Origin: Hyphomicrobiales bacterium
GTDB lineage: Bacteria; Pseudomonadota; Alphaproteobacteria; Rhizobiales; Devosiaceae
NCBI GenBank assembly: GCA_004144345.1
Contig: SEEL01000036.1
Span: forward strand, 1 to 37,583
Reading direction: 5' to 3'
Length of the DNA: 37,583 nt
Shown here: positions 1-6,353 of the stretch, one piece after another
Layout: each line of letters begins with the position of its first letter
How positions within the stretch are numbered: position 1 is the stretch's first letter
Position numbers and translations under genes: made by a program
Notes under the pieces: model-generated
What the model was told of the DNA's origin: nothing
The model's database searches: none
Seen by the model: the letters and a program-made list of their open reading frames with translations, nothing else

Positions 1-53
1 CCCTTGTGGGGAGGGGGGACCATGCTTCGCATGGTCCCCCCTCCCCACAAGGG
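1..53. repeat. Perfect palindromic intergenic repeat (25-bp arms)
   Basis: Bases 1-25 are the exact reverse complement of 29-53, leaving a 3-base loop (TTC). The outer part of the arm, CCCTTGTGGGGAGGGGGGAC, recurs at 96-115, so this is a dispersed element rather than a one-off terminator. It resembles the REP/RIME-like palindromes scattered between genes in GC-rich alphaproteobacteria. The copy probably starts upstream of the window. There is no T-tract after the right arm. Confidence 0.8.
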
Positions 54-90
54 GGAGGGAGTCCTGACTGCAGCTTGAGTGGAGGCCATC

Positions 91-133
91 CCTCCCCCTT
101 GTGGGGAGGGGGGACCGGCGTAGCCGGTGGGTG
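91..133. repeat. Second, partial copy of the palindromic repeat
   Basis: Bases 91-115 repeat the CCTCCCCCTTGTGGGGAGGG core. They are followed by a small inner palindrome, ACCGGC-GTA-GCCGGT, at 114-128. The expected right-hand arm of the large palindrome is absent. Immediately after it the sequence becomes coding-like (LytTR remnant), so the element's boundary seems to coincide with the truncation of that gene. Confidence 0.7.
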
Positions 134-304
134 ACAGGCGAGATCGAGGGGCTGCAGATCCACCGCTCGCATTGGGTGGCGCGCGATGCGGTGGTGAAGG
201 CAGTGCGCGCCGAGGGCAAGCTGCTGGTCGAGCTGAGCAATGGCATGCGCCTGCCGGTGAGCCGGGGCTTTGCGGCCAAAGCGAAAGCAGCGGGGCTGGT
301 CTAG
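134..304 (+). pseudogene. LytTR DNA-binding domain, C-terminal remnant
   Basis: The translated fragment contains IHRSHWVARDAV, then a variable strand, then NGMRLPVSRGF. This is the conserved C-terminal half of a LytTR DNA-binding domain (His-Arg-Ser-His/Tyr-Trp-Val and the L-P-V-S-R strand). Only about 55 residues remain. The N-terminal half and any membrane or sensor part are missing. Upstream the reading frame runs into the palindromic repeat and meets a stop at 65-67. A GTG at 101 lies inside the repeat and is unlikely to be a native start. I infer a gene truncated by a repeat-associated rearrangement. Its TAG stop overlaps the stop of the convergent LacI-family gene within the 4 bases CTAG (301-304). 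Confidence 0.65.
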
Positions 305-1380
305 CCCTTCTTGCGCGCGGGCTTCCGCGTGGCGGCGGTGCTGCCGCGGGCCTTGATCGAAAAGCCGACATCGACGCGCGTCTGCTTCGGGCGCTTGCCG
401 GAGCCGCGGATGATCTCGAGGATCGATTCGGCGGCCCAGCGGCCCATCTGCTGGCGTTCGATCGACACCGAGGTCAGCGTTGGCACCGCGGCGACGCAGA
501 AATCGAGATCGTTGAAGCCGACAATGGCGATGTCGTCGGGGACGCGGAGGCCGCGGCGCTGGCACTCGAACAGCGTTCCAAGCGCGAGGTCGTCATTGCA
601 GGTGAACACCGCGCTGACATCGGGCACCTGCGCCAGGATTTCATCGAGCAGCTCGCCGCCCATGGCGACGTCGGACGGGCGCGGCGAGGCGCCGACAAGG
701 CCCTCGGTCGAGAGGCCATAGGCCGCCATCTGGCGCTGGTAGCCGGCATGGCGGCGGCGGGCGCGCGGATCGGCGCGGGCGGTGAGATGGGCGATCTTGC
801 GATGGCCGAGCTCATAGAGATGGCGCACCGCGGCGGCACCGGCCGCTTCATGGTCGAGCCCGATATTGAGATCGATCGGCGCGCCGCTGACATCCATGGT
901 CTGCACGACCGGCATGCCGGCGTGGCGCAGCAGATCGAGCGAGCGCGGCGTCTGGTCGACACCGGCGACGATCATCGCTTCGGGGTGATAGCCCATCAGC
1001 GTCTGGATGGCCTTTTCTTCCTCGATCTCGCTGTAGCGCACATTGAGGACGAGCACCTGGAAGCCGGCGGGATTGAGCACATCCTGGATGGCGCCGAGAT
1101 AATCGTCGAACACGCCATTGGTGAGCGAGGGGACGATGACGCCCACGATATGCGTGCGCGTCGAGGCGAGGGCGCTCGCCAGATGGTTGGGAATGTAGTT
1201 GAGCTTCTTGACCGCTTCGTCGATGCGCTCACGCAGTTCTTCCGACACCATGTCCGGATGGCGGATGGCGCGGGATACCGTGACCGGGCTGACCCCGGCG
1301 CGGCGCGCCACGTCGGCGAGTGTCGCGCGTTGCTTCTTGTTCAAGATTGCCCCCGGTGTCCCGAGTTGTTCAATAGCCAT
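301..1380 (-). CDS. LacI-family transcriptional regulator
   Basis: This is a 359-residue LacI/GalR-family repressor. The helix-turn-helix is at residues 20-39 (TLADVARRAGVSPVTVSRAI). The hinge follows at about 60-73 (NYIPNHLASALAS). A periplasmic-binding-protein-like sensor fold fills the rest, ending in the usual GFNDLDFCVAAVPTLTSV segment. The gene diverges from the sugar ABC transporter operon, and two LacI-type operators lie between them, so it most likely represses that operon and itself in response to a sugar or its phosphate. The ligand cannot be read from the sequence. The ATG at 1380 has no clear Shine-Dalgarno sequence. A TTG 12 codons inside, preceded by a G-rich stretch, is an alternative start that keeps the HTH intact. 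Confidence 0.92.
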   Translation of the reverse strand: MAIEQLGTPGAILNKKQRATLADVARRAGVSPVTVSRAIRHPDMVSEELRERIDEAVKKLNYIPNHLASALASTRTHIVGVIVPSLTNGVFDDYLGAIQDVLNPAGFQVLVLNVRYSEIEEEKAIQTLMGYHPEAMIVAGVDQTPRSLDLLRHAGMPVVQTMDVSGAPIDLNIGLDHEAAGAAAVRHLYELGHRKIAHLTARADPRARRRHAGYQRQMAAYGLSTEGLVGASPRPSDVAMGGELLDEILAQVPDVSAVFTCNDDLALGTLFECQRRGLRVPDDIAIVGFNDLDFCVAAVPTLTSVSIERQQMGRWAAESILEIIRGSGKRPKQTRVDVGFSIKARGSTAATRKPARKKG

Positions 1381-1421
1381 GCGCAGCGCGACGCGTCACC
1401 GTCATACTGTCGCATCCCCCA

Positions 1422-1437
1422 TTGATAGCGCTTCCAA
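1422..1437. promoter_or_regulatory. LacI-type operator O1
   Basis: TTGATAGCGCTTCCAA is a near-palindrome around the central AGC|GCT typical of LacI/GalR-family operators. It lies 42 bases upstream of the repressor ATG. Its centre is 22 bases, about two helical turns, from that of the second site, so both would face the same side of the DNA. Confidence 0.7.
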
Positions 1438-1443
1438 TGACCG

Positions 1444-1459
1444 TTGACAGCGCTTTCAT
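1444..1459. promoter_or_regulatory. LacI-type operator O2 overlapping a -35-like hexamer
   Basis: TTGACAGCGCTTTCAT shares the TTGANAGCGCTTYCA pattern with the site at 1422-1437. Its first six bases, TTGACA, are also a perfect sigma-70 -35 hexamer pointing at the transporter operon. A weak -10 candidate (TAGCGT, 1467-1472) follows at 17 bases. Repressor binding here would block RNA polymerase. A separate 12-bp palindrome, AGCGTCGACGCT, lies just downstream at 1468-1479. Confidence 0.65.
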
Positions 1460-1598
1460 TTGTTCCTAGCGTCGACGCTGGGGAGAGGAAGCCCGGCATC
1501 ACGGCTGTGGGGACGGCGCTGCAAAACAGCGTGGTTCGCGACCGGCGAAGCCTTGGCCAGCAACGCCCTCCCCGCTGAAATCCAAGGGAGGATGTATC

Positions 1599-2735
1599 GT
1601 GAAAGCGACTACTCTTATCAAGCTGGCGGCAGGTGCGGTGGCGGGTGGCCTGATGGCCTTCGCGGCGGCCCCTGTGCTGGCCGACCCCGAAATCGTGGCC
1701 GGCCCGTCCGATGACGCTGCCTGCTACGTGCCGTGGACGGAAGATACCCAGTATTTCAAGTTCCCCGCCAAGACCGGACCGTTCCGGGTGGCGCTCGCCA
1801 ATGGCTATATCGCCAACACCTGGCGCATCCAGATGATCCAGACCGCGAAGGCCTATGCGGCGCAGCCGGACGTCGCGGCCAAGCTCAAGGAATTCAAGGT
1901 CGTCTCGACCGGCGAAGACGTCGCCGCGCAGATCGCCGCGATCAACAACTTCATCGATTCCGGCTATGACGCGATCGTCGTCAACGCGCAGAACCCGTCG
2001 GCCTTCGGGCCGGTGATCGACCGCGCCAAGGAAGCGGGCGTCATTCTCGTGGCGTTCGACAACATTCTGGATACGACCGACGCCATCAACGTCAATGTCG
2101 ACCAGAAGGGCCTCGGCGAGCTGTGGGGCAATTGGCTGGTCAAGCACATCCCCGATGGCGGCAAGATCCTCGAAGTGCGCGGCGTCGCCGGCACCTCGGT
2201 CGATACCGATCGCCACAATGGCATCCATGAAGTGCTGAATGCCTCGGGCAAGAAGTGGGACGTGGTGGAAGTGGTCGGCAAATGGGATGACGGCACGGCC
2301 CAGAAGGCCACCGCCGACGCCATTGCCGTCAACGGCCAGTTCGCCGGCATCACCGCCCAGGGCGGCGACACCGGCGTGGTGCAGGCCATGCTCGACGCCA
2401 AGCACCCGATGGTGCCCTTCGGCGGCGAAACCGAGAACGGCTTCCGCAAATTCTGCGGCACGCTGAACAAGGACGGCCTCGTCTGCTCGTCGGCGGGTAC
2501 CGGCCCGGCCCAGGTCGCGGTTGCCATCAAGACGGCGATCGATGCGCTCGAGGGCAAGGTGATCCCGCAATCGGTGCGGTTGCCGCTGGCCATCGTCGAA
2601 GACCCGGACTTCAAGGACGGCGAGAACTATTACGCCGACCAGTCCGACAATTTCTTCGTCGGCAACTCCTTCCCCACCTGCGGCATCAACTTCACGGCGC
2701 AGGAAATCATGGGTCAGAACCAGGACAACAAGTAA
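1599..2735 (+). CDS. Sugar ABC transporter substrate-binding protein
   Basis: This is a 378-residue periplasmic binding protein of the ribose/galactose (CUT2) type. A signal peptide covers residues 1-28, with cleavage after VLA. A periplasmic-binding-protein type I fold follows (FRVALANGYIANTW; DAIVVNAQNPSAF; GITAQGGDTGV). It would capture a sugar in the periplasm and deliver it to the two permeases encoded downstream. The GTG start is chosen because AGGGAGG (1584-1590) sits 8 bases before it and the signal peptide begins there. An ATG at 1592 is out of frame. It is the first gene of the LacI-controlled operon. A hairpin after its stop probably makes its mRNA more abundant than the downstream part. 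The identity of the sugar is unknown. Confidence 0.93.
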   Translation: MKATTLIKLAAGAVAGGLMAFAAAPVLADPEIVAGPSDDAACYVPWTEDTQYFKFPAKTGPFRVALANGYIANTWRIQMIQTAKAYAAQPDVAAKLKEFKVVSTGEDVAAQIAAINNFIDSGYDAIVVNAQNPSAFGPVIDRAKEAGVILVAFDNILDTTDAINVNVDQKGLGELWGNWLVKHIPDGGKILEVRGVAGTSVDTDRHNGIHEVLNASGKKWDVVEVVGKWDDGTAQKATADAIAVNGQFAGITAQGGDTGVVQAMLDAKHPMVPFGGETENGFRKFCGTLNKDGLVCSSAGTGPAQVAVAIKTAIDALEGKVIPQSVRLPLAIVEDPDFKDGENYYADQSDNFFVGNSFPTCGINFTAQEIMGQNQDNK

Positions 2736-2757
2736 GCAACGCTGCTTCCCAAATCCG

Positions 2758-2782
2758 CCGCGGGGGATATGCTTCCCCGCGG
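2758..2782 (+). promoter_or_regulatory. Intercistronic hairpin after the binding-protein gene
   Basis: CCGCGGGG (2758-2765) pairs perfectly with CCCCGCGG (2775-2782) around a 9-base loop, followed by TTTGTTGT. In ABC operons such a stem between the binding-protein and ATPase genes typically acts as a partial terminator or 3'-end stabiliser, giving an excess of binding protein. It also argues against the in-frame ATG at 2769 inside the loop being the ATPase start. Confidence 0.65.
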
Positions 2783-2807
2783 TTTGTTGTCCGAGGGGCC
2801 CTCGATA

Positions 2808-4343
2808 ATGGACTCGACCTACCCGCTCTTCCGCATGGAAGGGATCTCCAAGCGCTATGGCGGCGTGCGGGCGCTCGACAAGGCCGAACTGACCGTCGAT
2901 GCCGGGCGCGTGCACGCTATCCTGGGCGAGAACGGCGCCGGCAAGTCGACGCTGATCAAGATCATGGCCGGCGTGGTGGCGCCCGATGAAGGGCGCATGC
3001 TGCTCGACGGCCATGAGGTGAGCTTCGCCGATCCTGCCGCGGCCAATGCCGCCGGCATCGTCTGCGTGTTCCAGGAATTGTCGCTGATCCCCGAACTGTC
3101 GGTGGCCGACAATATCGTGGTGTCCAATCCGCCAACGCGCTTCGGCATGATCGACCGCAAGGCGCAACGGCGGATCGCCGAGGAAGCGCTGGCGCGCGCC
3201 GGCGCCGCCGACATCCATCCCTCGACGCTGATCAAGGACCTGTCGCTGAGCCGAAGGCAGATCGTCGAGATCGCCAAGGCCCTGGCGCGGAAGCCACGTG
3301 TGCTGATCCTCGATGAAGCGACCTCGGCGCTCTCGGCCGGCGACGTCGAGACGGTGTTCGGCGTCATCAAGCGACTGCGCGACGAGGGCGTGGCGCTGCT
3401 CTACATCTCGCACCGCATGCACGAGATCGCCGAACTCGCCGACAGCTGCACGGTGTTCCGCAATGGCCGCAATGTCGCGACCTATGAAGCCGGCACCAAG
3501 AGCGACGAGCAGGTGGTCGAGCTGATGATCGGCCGCGAATATCACAATGTGTTCCCGCCCAAGCCCGCGCCCAAACCCGAAACGCAGCAGCCGGTGCTGG
3601 AAACGCGCAACCTCGCCTGGGCACCGCGCTTGAACGGCGTTTCACTCGCGGTGAAGGCGGGCGAAGTGGTCGGGCTCGGCGGGCTCGACGGGCAGGGGCA
3701 GCGCGAATTGCTGCTGGCGCTGTTCGGCGTGCTGCGCGGCACCAGCGGCGATGTGCTGGTGGATGGCAAGCGCGTAACGCTCAATTCGCCGCGCGAGGCG
3801 AAGGACGATCGTATCGGCATGGCGCTGATTCCGGAGGACAGGAAGACCGAAGGGCTGATGTTGCCGATGGCGGTGCGCGATAACCTCTCCTTTGCGGCGA
3901 TGTCGCTGTTCTCGAAGGGCGGCGTGATCGATCGCGGCGCCGAGCGGCGCGCCATCGACGAGATGATCAAGCTGCTCGCCATCAAGACCGACGGCATCGC
4001 GGTGCCGGCCGGATCGCTGTCGGGCGGCAACCAGCAGAAGCTGGTGATCGCCAAATGGCTGATGCGCAAGCCGCGGATCATCCTGCTCAACGATCCGACG
4101 CGCGGCATCGATGTGGGCACCAAGCAGGAAATCTACCAGCTGCTGCGCCAGCTCGCCGACAATGGCGCGGCGATCATTCTCTATTCGACCGATTATGACG
4201 AGCTGATCGGCTGCTGCGACAAGGTGCTGGTGATGTATGACGGCGCCGTCACGCGCACGCTGCATGGCGCCGAGATCACCGAGAAGGCGCTGATCGCCAG
4301 CGCCCTCAACATCGACTCCGAGACGCGGGAGGCGGCGCAATGA
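2808..4343 (+). CDS. Sugar ABC transporter ATP-binding protein (tandem NBD, RbsA/MglA type)
   Basis: This 511-residue protein has two fused nucleotide-binding domains, as in RbsA/MglA/XylG. Domain 1 has Walker A GENGAGKST (40-48), signature LSLSRRQ (145-151) and Walker B VLILDE (165-170). Domain 2 has a degenerate P-loop, GLDGQGQ (292-298), signature LSGGNQQK (404-411), and a Walker B of IILLNDPT in which the usual Asp-Glu is Asn-Asp. Only the first site is likely to be fully hydrolytic. It powers import by the two downstream permeases. The ATG at 2808 is preferred over one 13 codons upstream because GAGGGG (2793-2798) precedes it. The stop overlaps the next start (ATGA). Confidence 0.93.
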   Translation: MDSTYPLFRMEGISKRYGGVRALDKAELTVDAGRVHAILGENGAGKSTLIKIMAGVVAPDEGRMLLDGHEVSFADPAAANAAGIVCVFQELSLIPELSVADNIVVSNPPTRFGMIDRKAQRRIAEEALARAGAADIHPSTLIKDLSLSRRQIVEIAKALARKPRVLILDEATSALSAGDVETVFGVIKRLRDEGVALLYISHRMHEIAELADSCTVFRNGRNVATYEAGTKSDEQVVELMIGREYHNVFPPKPAPKPETQQPVLETRNLAWAPRLNGVSLAVKAGEVVGLGGLDGQGQRELLLALFGVLRGTSGDVLVDGKRVTLNSPREAKDDRIGMALIPEDRKTEGLMLPMAVRDNLSFAAMSLFSKGGVIDRGAERRAIDEMIKLLAIKTDGIAVPAGSLSGGNQQKLVIAKWLMRKPRIILLNDPTRGIDVGTKQEIYQLLRQLADNGAAIILYSTDYDELIGCCDKVLVMYDGAVTRTLHGAEITEKALIASALNIDSETREAAQ

Positions 4344-5383
4344 GTGAATGGCGCTTCTGGTTCAATGCGCAGCGCGGCACGCTGCTGGCGCTGGCGATCT
4401 TTGTCGCGATGTTCGCGATCTATCTGCTGAACCATCCGGCCATCGTCAACAATGGCTTCACCGTGCAGGGCGTGGGCAATGTGCTGCAGACGGCGGCCAA
4501 CAAGGGCATCCTGCTGGCACTGATCGCCATCGCGCAGACCTTCGTGGTGCTGACGGCGGGCATTGATCTGTCGGTCGGGATGATCTTCGTCCTCTGCAAC
4601 GTGGTCGCCTCCTATGTGGTGGTCAACAATCTCGGTGCGCCCTGGGGCTTTGACCTCGGGCCGGTGCTGGGGCCGGCCGTAGGCGTGGTCATCGTGCTCT
4701 TGGTCGGCATTGCCTGCGGCGCGGTGAATGGCGCGATCGTCATCTTCGGGCGGTTGCAACCGATCGTGGCGACGATCGCCACCTCCGCCGTGTTCTTCGG
4801 CCTGGCGCTCTGGATGCGGCCGCAGCCGGGAGCAACGCCGGAATTCGCCAAGGCGCTGGGTAAGTTCATGCTCAGCAAATTCGGCGGCGTGGTGCCGGCG
4901 AGCATGGTGTTCCTGCTGATCATCGTGGTGCTGCTGTGGATCCCGTACCGGCGCTCGGTGCTGGGGCGCGCCACCTATGCGGTGGGTTCATCGGAAGCCG
5001 CAGCCTACATGTCGGGCATGCCGATCCGGCGCGCGAAATTCCTCGCCTATGTGTGGTCGGGATTCTTCGCCGGCCTCGGCGGGCTCTATCTCACCTTCGT
5101 GACCTCGTCGGGCCAGGCCGACAGCGCCGCGGCGGGCACTTACACGCTCAACTCGATTGCCGCCGTGGTGCTGGGCGGCGTGTCGCTGTTCGGCGGGCGT
5201 GGCGGCGCCATCGGCGCGGTCTTCGGCGCGCTGGCCTTCCTCACCATCAAGGATTTGATGTTCGTGCTCAATGTCGACCCGCTGTACCAGCCGCTGCTGC
5301 AGGGCGTGATCCTGCTGCTGGCTGTCAGTATCGGCTCGGCGCGGCTGTTCCAGGTCCGCAACCGTCTCGAACTGTTCGGGTGA
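4340..5383 (+). CDS. Sugar ABC transporter permease 1 (RbsC-like)
   Basis: This 347-residue polytopic protein of the RbsC/branched-chain permease superfamily (BPD_transp_2) has about eight to ten hydrophobic segments. The family's hallmark segments are present: LTAGIDLSVGMIF near residue 75 and the C-terminal AVVLGGVSLFGGRGG. The start overlaps the ATPase stop by 4 bases, implying translational coupling. With the second permease it probably forms a heterodimeric channel, since CUT2 systems with two different permeases usually assemble that way. The substrate is not identifiable from sequence. Confidence 0.92.
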   Translation: MSEWRFWFNAQRGTLLALAIFVAMFAIYLLNHPAIVNNGFTVQGVGNVLQTAANKGILLALIAIAQTFVVLTAGIDLSVGMIFVLCNVVASYVVVNNLGAPWGFDLGPVLGPAVGVVIVLLVGIACGAVNGAIVIFGRLQPIVATIATSAVFFGLALWMRPQPGATPEFAKALGKFMLSKFGGVVPASMVFLLIIVVLLWIPYRRSVLGRATYAVGSSEAAAYMSGMPIRRAKFLAYVWSGFFAGLGGLYLTFVTSSGQADSAAAGTYTLNSIAAVVLGGVSLFGGRGGAIGAVFGALAFLTIKDLMFVLNVDPLYQPLLQGVILLLAVSIGSARLFQVRNRLELFG

Positions 5384-5387
5384 CGCG

Positions 5388-6353
5388 ATGACAGACAACG
5401 CTGCTCCGCTGCCGCTGCGCCAGCGGCTCGACTGGCCAGTGGTGATCGCCTTCGGCTGCATCATCCTGCTGCTGGTGGTGGGCTCGCTCTATTCGACCAA
5501 CTTCCTGTCACCCGAATATCTGCTGCAGCAGCTGAAGGTCGGCGCGTTCCTCGGCGTTATCGCCACGGGCATGATGCTGGTGATCCTGCTCGGCCAGATC
5601 GACCTCAGCGTGCCCTGGACCATCACCATGGGCGCCATGATGGCGTCGGCGGCGACGGCCTATGGACCGATGGGGGAAGTGTTCGCGATCCCTTTCGGCA
5701 TTCTCTGCGGCCTCATGATCGGGCTGCTCAATGGCGTCGCGGTCGCCTATCTCCGCATCCCCTCGATGATCATCACGCTGGCGGTCAACGCGGTGGCGCA
5801 GGGATTGATGGTTGCCTATAGCGGCGGCTTCTCGCCGCGCGATTCAGCCTCGCCGGCGATGAAGTTCATCGGCGCGCAATCGACGCTGGGTATCCCGCAT
5901 GCGGTGATCGTGTGGATCATCGTCGGCGCGCTCGCCGTGTTCCTGTTGACGCGCACGACGTTCGGCCGCGCCGTCTATGGCATCGGCAACAAGGAATCTG
6001 CGGCGTATCTGAGTGGTGTACCGACGCAGCGCGTGGTGGTGGCCGCCTTCGCGCTATGCGGCGCGCTGGCGGCCTTCGGCGGCGTGCTGCTGGCGGGCTA
6101 TGCCGGCAAGGCCGCGCAATCGATGGGCGATGCGTATCTCTTGCCGGCGATTGCCGCGGTGGTGCTGGGCGGCACCTCGATCCTCGGCGGCCGTGGCTCC
6201 TATCTCGGCACGATCGCCGGCGTGATCCTGATCACGCTGCTGCAATCGATCCTCAGCGTCATGCAGATCGCCGAGTTCGGCCGCCAGATCATCTATGGCG
6301 TGATCATCATCGCCATGCTGCTGCTCTATGGGCGCGACAAGAAGCTGCGCTAG
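5388..6353 (+). CDS. Sugar ABC transporter permease 2 (RbsC-like)
   Basis: This 321-residue inner-membrane permease is paralogous to the preceding gene. It has LLGQIDLSVPWTI at about residues 61-73 and AVVLGGTSILGGRGSY near the C-terminus, both typical of RbsC-like subunits. Only 4 bases separate it from permease 1. It is the last gene of the operon, and its TAG stop overlaps the stop of the convergent alpha-mannosidase gene in a shared CTAG. No intrinsic terminator can therefore lie between them, and transcripts must run into each other unless Rho stops them. Confidence 0.92.
   Translation: MTDNAAPLPLRQRLDWPVVIAFGCIILLLVVGSLYSTNFLSPEYLLQQLKVGAFLGVIATGMMLVILLGQIDLSVPWTITMGAMMASAATAYGPMGEVFAIPFGILCGLMIGLLNGVAVAYLRIPSMIITLAVNAVAQGLMVAYSGGFSPRDSASPAMKFIGAQSTLGIPHAVIVWIIVGALAVFLLTRTTFGRAVYGIGNKESAAYLSGVPTQRVVVAAFALCGALAAFGGVLLAGYAGKAAQSMGDAYLLPAIAAVVLGGTSILGGRGSYLGTIAGVILITLLQSILSVMQIAEFGRQIIYGVIIIAMLLLYGRDKKLR

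Noticed and set aside
1-133. CRISPR array or intrinsic terminator at the left edge
   Set aside because: The repeats are palindromes of unequal length with no regular spacers, and no T-tract follows.
1341-3545. 734-codon open frame on the minus strand opposite the sugar transporter
   Set aside because: It is antisense to clearly conserved binding-protein and ATPase genes, has no family motif, and its His/Asp/Arg/Gly-rich composition is the usual GC-rich shadow.
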